From assembly GCA_963922205.1 (NCBI GenBank), contig CAWUHX010000332.1, positions 124,001 through 188,000 on the forward strand: DNA of 64,000 nt, read 5' to 3'. Shown piece by piece: positions 1-13,600 of this stretch (its first letter is position 1; the number at the start of each line of letters is the position of its first letter). This DNA is from Romanomermis culicivorax (Eukaryota; Nematoda; Enoplea; Mermithida; Mermithidae). Both the position numbers and the translations under genes were made by a program. Under the pieces are notes generated by a model that was not told the origin of the DNA, searched no databases, and saw nothing but the letters and a program-made list of their open reading frames with translations.

Positions 1-200
1 GCGGAGCAACAGCACATATCATAATGGGAGGTGGAGCAACAGCATTGCTCTACTCAAAAGAGTTTCATTCCTAAAAGTAGGCGGAGCAAATGGCTTTGTT
101 TTACTTCAATAAATTTTTTCATTCCCAATAGTAGGCGGAGCAAAATTATGCCCTCAAATCTGATTGGTCGATTTTTTTCATCAGGATTTCAAAAATAAGT
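1..200. repeat. Low-copy tandem repeat with GTAGGCGGAGCAAA core
   Basis: The motif GGCGGAGCAA or a close variant recurs three to four times about 50-70 bp apart, separated by TTCATTCC-like text. No coding potential is seen. It runs off the left edge of the window, so its full extent is unknown. Confidence 0.5.
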
Positions 201-221
201 TTCGCTTGTTATAATTATTCA

Positions 222-504
<283 letters not shown>

Positions 505-649
505 TATTTTTTAGATAAACAAAACAGAATACCGGCTGAAGTTACCATCCGAAAATTAATACAATTATTGAAAGAAAATAAATTTGTCAACGGCAGTCGC
601 GTTGATTATTATGATTTATAAGTTTTATTAGTTAATTATTTGATGATTA

Positions 650-930
650 GATTGCAAAATTTTAATTATTAGATTCAAAATTCTAATTATTAGATTTAAA
701 ATTTTAATTCTTCGATTTAAAATTTTAATTCTTGGATTTAAAATTTTAATTCTTCGATTTAAAATTTTAATTCTTGGATTTAAAATTTTAATTCTTTGAT
801 TTAAAATTTCAATTCTTCGATTTAAAATTTTAATTCTTCGATTTAAATTTTTAATTCTTCGATTAAAAATTTTAATTCTTCGATTTAAAATTTTAATTCT
901 TCGATTTAAATTTTTAATTATTAGATTTAT
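650..930. repeat. About 22-bp AT-rich minisatellite
   Basis: Repeats of a unit like TTTAAAATTTTAATTCTTCG, with a CTTCGA/CTTGGA alternation. It creates an artefactual minus-strand frame of NRRIKI-type repeats. The next roughly 550 bp (930-1470) is unique-looking AT-rich DNA in which I see no gene. Confidence 0.8.
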
Positions 931-1479
931 TAATTCACTATATGTCATATTTTATATATACTTATATGTAACAGGTAAAAAATATATTTCATTCATATAT
1001 TTTATTTTATTTCATATTATGATGTTTTTTTATATTTGATAATTAAATATGGAATGGTTATTAAATAAATTTTTGCGGTATTTGTTTGTTTCATTTGAAA
1101 AATTTCAGATTTTAATTTCAGCTTTTTTTTTAATTGTGTATTAAGTTTAATTACATTTTGATAACAAGTGATAATGTTTTATAAATTTAATTTTCTCTGA
1201 ATAATCAACAAATTTTTTTATTCAATTAATTGGCTTTATTTATTTAATTAACAATTGTTTTTTACTACATTGATTATTATTTTTCATTTACTTAATTAAT
1301 ATCTTTAAATTAATTAATTGATATTTGCAAATTTTTAATCAACATTTTAAAATTAATTAATGAATATTCTTAAATTAATTAATTAATCAATATTTTTAAA
1401 TAATTTTTAATATTCTCTTATTAATTAACTGATATTTTTAATTAATTGGTTGATAGTTAAGAATAGGCAATGTTTAAAC

Positions 1480-3150
1480 ATGTATGGATGAATCATGAGC
1501 AATGCTTTAGCATAGGCAATGCTTAAGCATAGGCAATGCTTAAGCATGGGCAATGCTTAAGGATAGGACATGCTTGAGCATGATCAATGCTCAAACAACG
1601 ACTACGCCGAAGGACACTAATAGATTAAGCCAGCACAATGATTAAGCATGGACAACGCTTAAGGATATGTAGTGCTCAAGCATCAACAATGCTTAAGCAT
1701 AGATAACGCGCAACCATAGACAATGCTTAAGCATACAGAATGCTTAAACATAGACAATGCTTAAGCATAGATAATGCTTAAACATACACAATGCTTAAGC
1801 ATATTCAATGCTTGAGAATAGTCAGTGCTTAAGCATAGACATAGCATAAGCATAAGCTATGCTTAACCATAGGCAAGGCTCGAACATGAACAATGCTTAA
1901 TCATACACAGTGCTAAAGTATAGGCTATGCTTGAGATTATTCATTGCTCAACCATGATCAGTACTTAAGGATAGATAATGCTAAAGCATAGGCAGTGCCT
2001 AAACGTGGACAGTGCTTCAGCATAGCCTCTGCTTTAACATGAGCAATGCTTAAGCATATACAGTGTTCATGTGCAGCAAATGGTGGATTATATTCTGTGC
2101 TCATTCAATGAGCAGTACTTAAGCATAGACAATGCTTAAGCATAGTTAATGTTTAAGCCTAAGCAATGCTTAAGAATAGACAATGCTCAGGTATAGTCAA
2201 TGCTTAAGCATAGGCAATGCTCAAATATAGGCAATGCTGGCTCAAGCATGAGCAGTAATTCAGCACTGCTTAACAATGGGCAATGCTCAGGTATAGTAAA
2301 TGCTTAAATATAGGCAATGCTGGGACATATGAGCATGTACAGTGCTAAAGCACGGACAATGTTCATACATAGTTAATTTTTGAGCATACGCAGTTTTCAA
2401 GCATGAACAACGCTGAAGTATAGGGAATGCTTAAGCATAGCCAACGTTTATGCATAGGCAATGCTTAAGCATAGGCAACGCTCAAGCATAGGTGGTACTA
2501 TAGTATAAGCAATGTCAATGCTCAAGTATAAACAATGCTTAAGCATATGCAGTGCTATAGTATAAGCAATGCTTAAGCATAGTCAATGCTCAATTAACCA
2601 ATGTTTAAGCATAAACAATTCTATAGTATAAACAATGCTTAAGCATTAGCAATGTTATAGTATAAGCAATGCTTAAGGATGGTCAATGCTCAAGTATAAA
2701 CAATGCCTGAGCATATGCAGTGCTATAGGACAAGCAATGCTTAAGCATAGTCAAAGCTGAATATACCCAATGTTTAAGCATAGACAAGGCTATAGTATAA
2801 ACAATGCTTAAGCATTAGCAATGTTATAGTATAAGCAATGCTTAAGTATGGTCAATGCTCAAGTATAAACAATGCCTGAGCATATGCAGTGCTATAGTAT
2901 AAGCAATGCTTAAGCATAGTCAATGCTCAATATACCCAATGTTTAAGCATAGACAATGCTATAGTATAAACAATGCTTAAGCGTTAGCAATGTTATAGTA
3001 TAAGCAATGCTTAAGGATGGTCAATGCTCAAGTATAAACAATGCCTGAGCATACCCAGTGCTATAGTATAAGCAACGCTTAAGCATAGTCAACGCTCAAT
3101 ATAACCAATGTTTAAGCATAGACAATGCTATAGTATAAACAATGTTGAAC
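1480..3150. repeat. TGCTTAAGCA minisatellite with 169-bp higher-order period
   Basis: A degenerate 16-17 bp unit, roughly GCAATGCTTAAGCATAG, containing the palindrome TGCTTAAGCA. From about 2530 to 3150 the units are organised into a higher-order repeat. The landmark CAATGCCTGA recurs at about 2701, 2870 and 3039, which is 169 bp apart. The same basic unit, in opposite orientation, fills intron 10 of the downstream gene. Confidence 0.85.
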
Positions 3151-3264
3151 CATATTAAATCATCCAGCTGTTCATTGTGCAACCTGCTTCACAGATACCA
3201 CTATGGATGACTCTCTGTCCTCGGATGCAGAAGTGTGTCTTGGCAATGCCATTAGCCTTACATC

Positions 3265-4016
3265 ATGCGGCCTACCTGGCATGGCAACGTGCAACATTCC
3301 ATGCATAGGATTGATGTTTCAGCCAATCTACGTGTTCTGAACCCAGCTATTTTTGTTGAGTCCTGGTCAGGATGGTCACACCTACCCCTACATTGTCCAG
3401 TAGCGGGACATCTCCAGTACCATCCAGGAAGCCTTTCAACATTGGGGAGTGTACCACGGGGGCCGCTCTGTTGCTCCAAGGGGGTTGGGATGTTATGTGG
3501 TGACGTACAACATTCCATCTATAGGATGGATGTTTCAGCTAATCTACGGGTTCCGAACCCCGTCTTTTTTGATGAGCCTTGGTCCGGATGGTCACACCTA
3601 CCCTGACATTGGCCAATGGTTGGACAGCTCTACCACCACCACCCAGGAAGCTCTTGGTGACCCTACCAGGTGGTGCATCTTGCTCCTAGGGGCAGAGATG
3701 TTGTATGGCGACATACAAAATTGATTGATGTTTCGGTCAATCCACGGGTTCGGAACCTGGCCATTTTTATTGAGCTCTGGTCAGGATTGTCACACCTACC
3801 CTGACATTGGCCAATGGTGGGACAGGTCTACCACCAGCACCCAGGAAGCTCTTGGAGACTTTACCAGGGGTTCCATCTTGCTCCTATGGTAACTTACAAA
3901 ATTCTACCCATAGGATTCATGTTTTGGCCAATCCACGGGTTCGGAACCTGGCCATTTTTATTGAGCCGTGGTCAGGATGGTCACACCTACCCTGACATTG
4001 GCCAGTGGTGGGACAG
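3265..4016 (+). mobile_element. Tandem cluster of TRIM family C LTR/internal units
   Basis: About four degenerate copies, 180-220 bp apart, of the LTR plus short internal segment seen intact at 47688-48068. Shared landmarks are GTAACATACAACATTCC-like starts, CATAGGATTGATGTTT, a GGGTTCSGAACC segment followed by a T-run, and TTGGCCAATGG. Internal purine-rich stretches (AAGGGGGTTGGGA near 3478) precede new units, as a polypurine tract should. Tandem TRIM arrays are known products of LTR-LTR recombination. The ORFs here (e.g. 3265-3606) are shadows of the repeat. Confidence 0.7.
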
Positions 4017-4310
4017 TTAAGCCCTGATCATGACTTGTATGCAGGAAGGAAATGGTTCGAGACCCTCACCGAGCGTTATTTTTCAGATGCGTTAGCTAGC
4101 GTGGATTTTTCATTCGGATATAGTTTTGGTTACGCTTTCCGCTAAGAATCCTAACACAATGACTCACACTACCCTCTCTCTAGACAAATTTTCTGGAATT
4201 CAGACATTATCCCGCAATATTTACTCGAAAATACATAAAACTAACCAGTTTCCAAAAAATTAGCCTACAATACAAAATGCGCATATAGGCTTCGTACTAA
4301 GTCTTTTGTT

Positions 4311-4320
4311 TATTTAAAAG
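4311..4320 (+). promoter_or_regulatory. Possible TATA-like element
   Basis: TATTTAAAAG lies about 50 bp upstream of the start codon of the Mesh-like gene and about 30 bp upstream of the presumed trans-splice acceptor. It is weak evidence by motif only; nematode promoters often lack a TATA box. The rest of 4017-4340 is unique, mixed-composition sequence where the promoter should sit. Confidence 0.3.
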
Positions 4321-4341
4321 CTCCATCAATTTCATAAGCAG

Positions 4342-4361
4342 GAAAGATTTTTTGTCTACAG
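4342..4361 (+). promoter_or_regulatory. Candidate spliced-leader (trans-splice) acceptor
   Basis: A pyrimidine-rich tract ending in TCTACAG stops 11 nt before the ATG at 4373, with no obvious coding exon upstream. Nematode mRNAs commonly receive a spliced leader at just such a site a few bases 5' of the start codon. It could instead be an ordinary acceptor for a 5' UTR exon. RNA data would decide. Confidence 0.55.
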
Positions 4362-4372
4362 TAGGCGTAAAA

Positions 4373-4607
4373 ATGACGCCTAATTTGCATATTTTTCTGT
4401 TCCTATTTTCCCTTTTACCCCTATTAATACATGCTCAATTAATTTTTGGACAAAATACATTTTTCAATCAATCATTATCATTGAATAATAATAATAATTT
4501 CGGAATGTTAGAATCCAATCGTGAAAATTTTCAACAAAATTCTTTTTTTGCGGGGAAAAATTTCGATCGATTGGATTTCAAAGCGATCGATCGCCGAGCC
4601 GAAGAAG
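4373..4607 (+). CDS. mesh-like: Mesh-like exon 1: signal peptide and N-terminal linker
   Basis: Residues 1-78. The first ATG after the candidate spliced-leader site opens a classic signal peptide ([21 protein letters not shown], cleavage expected after HA). An Asn-rich linker and a basic/acidic stretch ending RRAEE follow. The exon ends in phase 1 at a weak GTTAGC donor, since the frame meets a stop right after. An upstream TTG at 4352 is in frame but unlikely to be the start. Confidence 0.8.
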
Positions 4608-7600
4608 GTTAGCTTAAAATTTTGGAATTTGGATTACTGTATTTATTATGCAAATTTTTCGTGTAAAGGATGGTGGCACTTGTATCCTTTCGGCGAAAAA
4701 TATTACGATATGGATATGGCTTTGAAACCGTGGAAAAATTTACAAATCGATTTAGAATTCTATTTCCCGTATTGCGGGTTTCGATTCAATTATACGTTTG
4801 TAAGTGATAATTCGGTGAAAAATGAAGCTACAAAACTTTTGAATATATATTTGGATAGATCTCGACGAGATCTATCGATTGGTACCAAATTTGTTATATT
4901 TTAGATTATTTATAGCCGACCCAGATCGAAAAACAAATTTTAAGCTTTTCCTCCGGGGTTACTGTAGTTTTACTTTTCCTATATTTAACTTTTTCGCCTT
5001 CCTATCCCATAGATCTACCCCGAAGGCTTCGTAGCTTTCGACCGGCCCCACTACGTCCAGCCACCATTCAACTTCCCGAACCCGCGGTGGCCCCAAGACC
5101 CCGACCCCAGCTTCGTGGCCGCCTTCCTCATGGAGCAAAGTTTCGCCCACATCGGCGAACGACGTTTAAGCCACGTTTGGTATAGGGTAGTTTCTAGGCC
5201 CCAATTTCGGTTCCGTATGCCGGAGTTGCGGAAGCAAGCCGCCGGTGATGTGTTCGGCACCGGTGGGGACCGTTCGGAAGCTGTGTCTACGGAAGGTCGG
5301 GTCGAAGATGGACCTCTGTTGGATAAGATTACGAGGTTTGGAAAGTATTTTAGAATTTTGAAAACTTTAAAATTTTGAAATTTCGAAATTTTGGAATTTC
5401 AAAGCTTGTGAAGTTTTTTAATTTTGAAATTAGAATTTTGGAATTTCAAAATTTTAGACTTTTGAAGATTCTAGAATTTGCATAATTTAGAATTTTGGAT
5501 ATTCTAGAATTTGGAAAATTTAGAATTTTGATGATTTAATATTTCTGGAGATTTTAAAATTTTGGAATAATAGAGTTTTGAAAAATATAGAGTTTAGACA
5601 ATTTAACAGTTTTTAAAGGTTGAGAAATTCAAAATTGTTTTGAAATTTTAAAATTTAAGAATATTAAAATTTTAGGATTTTGAGGATTTTAGAATTTTGA
5701 AAATTTCAGAATTTTAAAAATTTTAAAATTTTGGAAATTTTAGAATTTTGAGGATTTTAGAATTTTGAAAATTTCAGAATTTTAAAAATTTTAAAATTTT
5801 GGAAATTTTAGAATTTTGAAAATTTAAGAATTTTGAAAATTTAAGAATTTTGAAAATTTAAGAATTTTGAAAATATAAGAATTTTGAAAATTTTAGAATA
5901 GTTTGAAAATTTCAGAATAGTTGGAAAATTTTAGAATAATTTTGAAAATTTTAAGATTTTGAAATTGCAAAATTTTAAAATTTCAAAGCTTGTTAAGTTT
6001 TTTAATTTTAAAATTTTAAAATGTTAGAATTTTGCAATTTTAAAATTTAAGAGTTTTGAAGATTCTAGAATTTGCATAATCTAGAATTCTGGAAATTCTA
6101 GAATTTGGAAAATTCAGAATTTTGAAGGTTTTAGAATTTTGATGATTTTATATTTTTGAAGATTTTAAAATTAGAGTCTTGAAAAATATTGAATTTAGAA
6201 AATTTTAGAGCTTTAAAAGGTTGAGAAGTTCAAAATTTTAATGTTTTAAAATTTTGAAAGTTATAAAATTTTAAAATTTCAGAATATTAAAGTTTTTAGA
6301 TTTTGAAGATTTTATAATTTTAAAAATTTTAGAATTTTGATCATTTTAGAATTATGAAAATTTTAGAATTTTGAATATTTTAGAATTTTGAAAATTTTAG
6401 AATAATTTTGAAAATTTTAGAATAATTCTGAAAATTCAAAAATTTTGAAAATTTTAGAATTTTAAAAAATTAGAATTTTGTAAGTTCTAGAAATTTTCAA
6501 AATTTCAGTTTGAAAAATTTTGGGATTGGGGAAATTTCCAAGGCCTGGAAAACTTTAAAATTTCAAAAATTTTCCGAATCTTAAAATTTGAAAATTTTTG
6601 AAATCAGGATTGATAAAATTTTAGAATTCTGAAAATTTTAAAATTTTGAAGATTCCAGAACTTTGAATAACTTTAGAACCTTAGAAAATTTTAGAATTTA
6701 GAGTTCAAGAATTTTGAAAAATTTAGAATAGTTTGAAAATTTTAGAATCATTTTGAAAATTTTAGAATAATTTCGAAAATTTTAAAATTTTGAAATTGCA
6801 AAATTTTGAAATTTCAAAGTTTGTAAAATTTTCTAATTTTAAAATTTTAAAATTTTAGAATTTTGGAATCTTAAAATTTTAGAGTTTTAGAGATTCTAGA
6901 ATTTGCATAATCTAGAATTTTGGAAATTTTAGAATTTGGAAAATTTAGAATTTTGATGCTCTCATATTTTTGAAGATTTTAAAATTTTGGAATATTAGAG
7001 TTTTGAAAAATATAAAGTTTAGACAATTAAAGAGTTTTTAAAGGTTGAGAAATTCAAAATTGTTTTAAAATTTTAAAATTTAAGAATATTAAAATTTTAG
7101 GATTTTGAGGATTTTAGAATTTTGAAAATTTCAGAATTTTTAAAATTTTAGAATTTTGAAAATTTTAGAAACTAAATAATTTAAGAATTTTGAAAATTTT
7201 AGAATAGTTTGAAAATTTTAGAATAGTTTGAAAATTTTAGAATAATTTTGAAAATTTTAAAATTTTGAAATTGCAAAATTTTGCAATTTCAAAGTTTGTA
7301 AAGTTTTTTAATTTCAAAAATTTTAAAATTTTAGAATTTTGGAATTTTAAAATTTTAGAGTTTTGAAGATTCTGGAATTTGTATAATCTAGAATTTGGAT
7401 ATTCTAGAATTTGGAAAATTTAAAATTTTGATGCTTTCATATTTTTGGAGATTTTAAAATTTTGGAATATTAGAGTTTTGAAAAATATAAAGTTTACATA
7501 ATTTAAAAGTTTTTATAGGTTGAGAAATTCAAAATTGTTTTAAAATTTTAAAATTTGAGAATATTAAAATTTTAGGATTTTGAGGATTTTAGAATTTTGA

Positions 7601-10600
7601 AAATTTCAGAATTTTAAAAATTTCACAATTTTGGAAATTTTGGAATTTTGAAAATTTTAGAATTTTGAAAATTTTAAAATTTTGAAGTTTCGAAATTTTG
7701 AAATTTCAAAGTTTGTAAAGTTTTTTAATTTCAAAAATTTTAAAATTTTAGAATTTTGGAATTTTAAAATTTTTGAGTTTTGAAGATTCTAGAATTTGCA
7801 TAATCTAGAATTTTGGATATTCTAGAATTTGGAAAATTTAGAATTTTGATGGTTTCATATTTTTGAAGATTATAAATTTTTGGAATGTTAGAGTTTTGAA
7901 AAATATTGAATTTAGAAAATTTTAGAGTTTTAAAAGGTTGAGAAATTCAAAATTTTAATGTTTTAAAATTTTGAAAGTTATAAAATTTTAAAATTTCAGA
8001 ATATTAAAGTTTTTAGATTTTGAAGATTTTATAATTTTAAAAATTTTAGAATTTTGATCATTTTAGAATTATGAAAATTTTAGAATTTTGAATATTTTAG
8101 AATTTTGAAAATTTTAGAATAATTTTGAAAATTTTAGAATAATTCTGAAAATTCAAAAATTTTGAAAATTTTAGAATTTTAAAAAATTAGAATTTTGTAA
8201 GTTCTAGAAATTTTCAAAATTTCAGTTTGAAAAATTTTGGGATTGGGGAAATTTCCAAGGCCTGGAAAACTTTAAAATTTCAAAAATTTTCCGAATCTTA
8301 AAATTTGAAAATTTTTGAAATCAGGATTGATAAAATTTTAGAATTCTGAAAATTTTAAAATTTTGAAGATTCCAGAACTTTGAATAACTTTAGAACCTTA
8401 GAAAATTTTAGAATTTAGAGTTCAAGAATTTTGAAAAATTTAGAATAGTTTGAAAATTTTAGAATCATTTTGAAAATTTTAGAATAATTTCGAAAATTTT
8501 AAAATTTTGAAATTGCAAAATTTTGAAATTTCAAAGTTTGTAAAATTTTCTAATTTTAAAATTTTAAAATTTTAGAATTTTGGAATTCTAAAATTTTAGA
8601 GTTTTAGAGATTCTAGAATTTGCATAATCTAAAATTTTGGAAATTTTAGAATTCGGAAAATTTAGAATTTTGAAGGTTTCAGAATTTTGATCATTTTATA
8701 TTTTTGAAGATTTTAAAATTTTCGAATATTAGAGTTTTGAAAAATATAAAGTTTAGACAATTTAAGAGATTTTAAAGGTTGAGAAATTCAAAATTGTTTT
8801 AAAATTTTAAAATTTAAGAATTTTGAAAATTTAAGAATAGTCTGAAAATTTTAAGATTTTGAAATTGCAAAATTTTGAAATTTCAAAGTTTGTTAAGTTT
8901 TTTATTTTTAAAATTTTAGAGTTTTGAAGATTCTAGAATTAGCATAATCTAGAATTCTGGAAATTTTAGAATTTTGAAAATTTAGAATTTTGAAAGTTTT
9001 AGAATTTTGATGATTATATATTTTTGAAGATTTTAAAATTTTGGAAATATTAGAGTTTTGAAAAATATTGAATTTAGAAAATTTTAGAGCTTTAAAAGTT
9101 TAAAAAGTTCAAAATTTTAATGTTTTAAAATTTTGGAAGTTATAAAATTTTAAAATTTCAGAATATTGAAGTTTTTAGATTTTGAAGATTTTAAAATTTA
9201 AAAAATTTTTGAAGTTTGAAAATTTAAGAATTTTGAATATTTTTGAATTTTGAAGATTTTAGAATTTTGAAGATTTTAGAATTTTGAAAATTTAAGAATT
9301 TTGAAAATTTAAGAATTTTGAAAATTTTAGAACAGTTTGAAAATTTTAGAATAATTTTGAAAATTTCAGAATAATTTTGAAAATTCTAGAATTTTGAAAA
9401 TTCTGGAATTTCAAAAAATTAGAATTTTGAAAGTTCTGGAAATTTTGAAAATTTCAGTTTGAAAAATTTTGGGATTGGGGAAATTTCCAAGGAATGGAAA
9501 ACTTTAAAATTTCGAAAATTTTCCGAATCTTAAAGTTTGAAAATTTTTGAAATCAGGATTGATAAAATTTTAGAATTCTGAAAATTTTAAAATTTTGAAA
9601 ATTCCAGAACTTTGAAAAACTCTAGAACCTTAGAAAATTTTAGAATTTAGAGTTCAAGAATTTTGAAAATTTTAAAATGGTTTGAAAATTTTAGAATAAT
9701 TCTGAAAATTTTAAAATTTTGAAATTGCAAAATTTTGAAATTTCAAAGTTTGTAAAGTTTTTAATTTTAAAATTTTAAAATGTTAGAATTTTGGAATTTT
9801 AAAATTTTAGAGTTTTGAAGATTCTAGAATTTGCATAATCTAGAATTTTGGAAATTCTAGAATTTGGAAAATTTAGAATTTTGAAGGTTTTAGAATTTTG
9901 ATGATTTTATATTTTTGAAGATTTTAAAATTTTGGGAATATTAGAGTCTTGAAAAATATTGAATTCAGAAAATTTCAGAGTTTTAAAAGGTTGGGAAATT
10001 TAGAATTTTAATGTTTTAAAATTCTGAAAGTTATAAAATTTTAAAATTTCAGAATATTGAAGTTTTTAGATTTTGAAATTTTTAGATTTTGAAGATTTCA
10101 GAATTTTAAAAAATTTTTAAGTTTGAAAATTTAAGAATTTTTAATATTTTAGAATTTTGAAAATTTCAGAATTTTGAATATTTTAGAATTTTGAATATTT
10201 TAGAATTTTGAATATTTTAAAATTTTGAATATTTTAGAATTTTAAAATATTTAGAATAATTTTGAAAATTTTAGAATGATTTTGAAAATTTTAGAATAAT
10301 TTTGAAAATTCTAGAATTTTGAAAATTTGGGACTTTAAAAAAATTAGAATTTTGAAAGTTCTGGAAATTTTGAAAATTTTAGTTTGAAAAATTTTGGGAT
10401 TGGGGAAATTTCCAAGGCCTGGAAAACTTTAAAATTTCGAAAATTTTCTGAATCTTAAAATATTAAAATTTTTGAAATCAGTATTGATAAAATTTTAGAA
10501 TTCTGAAAATTTTGAAATTTTGAAAATTCAGAATTTTGAAAAACTCTAGAACTTTAGAAAATTTTAGAATTTAGAGTTTAAGAATTTTTAAAATTTTAGA

Positions 10601-13600
10601 ATAGTTTGACAATTTTAGAATAATTTTGAAAATTTTAGAATTTTAAAAATCTTAGAATTTTGGACATTTCATAACTTGTAATATTTTTGAATTCTACAAA
10701 TCATAGAACTTTTGTATTTTTAGAATTTCGAAAATTTTAAGAATTTCGAAAATTTCAAAAATTTGACAATTCAAAGTATTCCAAACTTCCGAAAAATTTA
10801 AGAAATTTTTTAACTTTAGAACTTCGGAGCTTTAAAATTTTAGATATCTGAAAATTTCAAAATTTCGGAAAATTTTAGACATTGAAAAATTTTAGAATTT
10901 TAAAAAAATTCAGAATTTTAAAGATTTCAAAATTGAAGAATATTAGAATTTTACAAATTATAGGATTTTTGAAGTTTTATAATTTCGGAAATTATAAAAA
11001 TTTCGTAAATTCAAAAAAATTCGGAACATTTTATGATTGTGAAATTTTCAGAATTTTCAGAATTTTAGAATTTTGGAGTTTTTGTGAAAATTTCAAAATT
11101 TCGGAAAATTTCGGAACTTGAAAAATTTTAAAATTTAAAAAATCCAGAAAACTGGAAAAAATTTAGAAATCAAAAAATTTTAGAATTTAAAAAATTTTAG
11201 AATTCAAAAAATTCTGGATTTTAAAAATCTTGGAATTTAAAAAATTTTGAATTTAAAAAATTCCAGAATTTAAAAAATTTTAGAATTTAAAAAATTTTAG
11301 AATATAAAAAATTCTAAAATTTAAAAAATTTTAGAATATAAAAAATTCTAAAATTTAAAAAATTTTAGAATATAAAAAATTCTAAAATTTAAAAAATTTT
11401 AGAATTTAAAAAATTCTGAAATTTTGAAGGATTTTGGATTTGTAGGATTTTAGAATTTTGAAGAATTTTCCAATTTTGAAGAATTTTCGAATTTTGAAGA
11501 CTTTTCGAATTTTGAAGAATTTTCGAATTTTGAAAATTTTAGAATTTTTAAAATTTTGGAATTTTTAAAATTTCTGAATTAGGGGAAATTTTAGAATTTA
11601 AAAAATTTTAGAATTTAAAAAATTTTAGAATTTAAATATTCTTCAGAGTTTTGAAGGATTTTCGAATTTTGAAAATTTCGGAACAATCTTAATGTTTCAG
11701 AATTTTGAAGGTTTTAGAATTTTAAAATTTCGAAATTATAAAAATTTACGAATTTTGGAAATTTTAGGATTTTTTAAATTCTTAAATTTTTGAAATTTCA
11801 GAGTTTTTGAAATTTCAGAATTTTAGGAATTTCAGAATTTTTGAAATTTTGAAATTTTTGAAATTTTAGAGTTTTTTAAATTTTAGAGTTTTTTTAAATT
11901 TTAGGATTTTAAAAATATTAGAACTTTTAAAATTTTAGATTTTCGGGCTTTCAAAATTTTTGGAATTTAAAAAATTTTAGAATTTAAATATTCTTCAGAG
12001 TTTTGAAGGATTTTTGAATTTTGAAAATTTCGAAACAACCTTAATGTTCCAGAATTTTGAAGGTTTGAAAATTTTAAAATTTCAAAATTATAAAAATTTA
12101 CGAATTTCGGAAATTTTTAGATTTTTTAAATTCTTGAATTTTTGAAATTTCAGAATTTTAGGAATTTCAGAATTTTTGAAATTTTGAAATTTTTGAAATT
12201 TTAGAGTTTTTTAAATTTTAGAGCTTTTAAATTTTAGAGTTTTTTAAATTTTAGGATTTTGAAAATATTAGAACTTTTAAAATTTTAGATTTTCGGAAGT
12301 TTTAAAAATTTTTGGAATTTAAAAATTTTTGAATTCTAAACATTTTTGAATTCTAAACATTTTTGAATTTTTCAAGAAATGTACATAATTGTTTAATTTT
12401 ACAAAATTCTTTATATTCGAAAATGTCAGAACAGTCGAAATGTCGTGATTTGGCAAAATTATGAATTTTGAAAATTCACAATTTTAGAATTCTGGAAATT
12501 TAAAAGATTTTTTTGAAAATTCACAATTTTGAAAATTTTAGAATTCTGGAAATTTAATAATTTTATCAATTTCAATATTTTGAAATTTTTTGGAAAACTT
12601 TTTTCGAAAATTCCATTATTTTGAAAGTTTCAGAGTTTTGTAGTTTTGAGAATTTTAAGAAAATTAGAATTTTATAAATTCTAGAATTTAGGAAATTTCC
12701 GAATTTCGAATACATCAGAATTTCTAAAATCTCCAAATTTGTTGAATCCCCGAATTTTGAAAAATTTAGAATTCTACAAATTTGAAAATCTTCAAAATTT
12801 TAGGATTCCAGAACATTTAGAATTCTGGAGAATTTTAGACTTTTGGAAAATTTTAGGGCTTTGGAAAATTTTAGAATTTTCGGAAAATTTCAAAATTTTC
12901 GGAGAATAATTTTTAATTTTGCGAAATTTAAGAATTTTGGAAAACTTTTGAATTCTTGTAAATTTCAGAATTTTGGTTTACTGTACTTTTTCAGGATTAC
13001 TGTACTTTTTATGGATTACTGTACTTTCTCTGGATTACTGTATTTTTTCTGGATTACTGTATTTTTCTAGATTACTGTACTTTCTTTTAAATTCAGGGAC
13101 ATCCGAGAGGGCATGGTCGGGACTAGGGGCTACAAGGCCAATTACGCCTTGATTGTTACTTGGGAGCGGATGGGCTTTGGTGGGCAGCCCAAATTCCTGA
13201 AAATCCAAGACTACGAACGAGTCAAGAAATGGGTGAGTTTACACATAGCTACAGTATGACTCATCTACAGTATGACCTATCTACAGTATGACTTTTCTAT
13301 AGTATGACTTATCTACAGTATGACTTTTCTACAGTATGACTTATCTACAGTATGACTTATCTACAGTATGACTTATCTACAGTATCACTTTTCTACAGTA
13401 TGACTCATCTACAGTATGACTTATCTACAGTACGACTTTTCTACAGTATGACTTATCTACAGTATGACTTATCTACAGTATGACTCATCTACAGTATGAT
13501 TTATCTACAGTATGACTTACCTATAGCATGAGTTATTTGCAATATGACCTGCTTACAGTAACAATTTTAGCTCAATACTTACCAAATGGTCATTACGACA

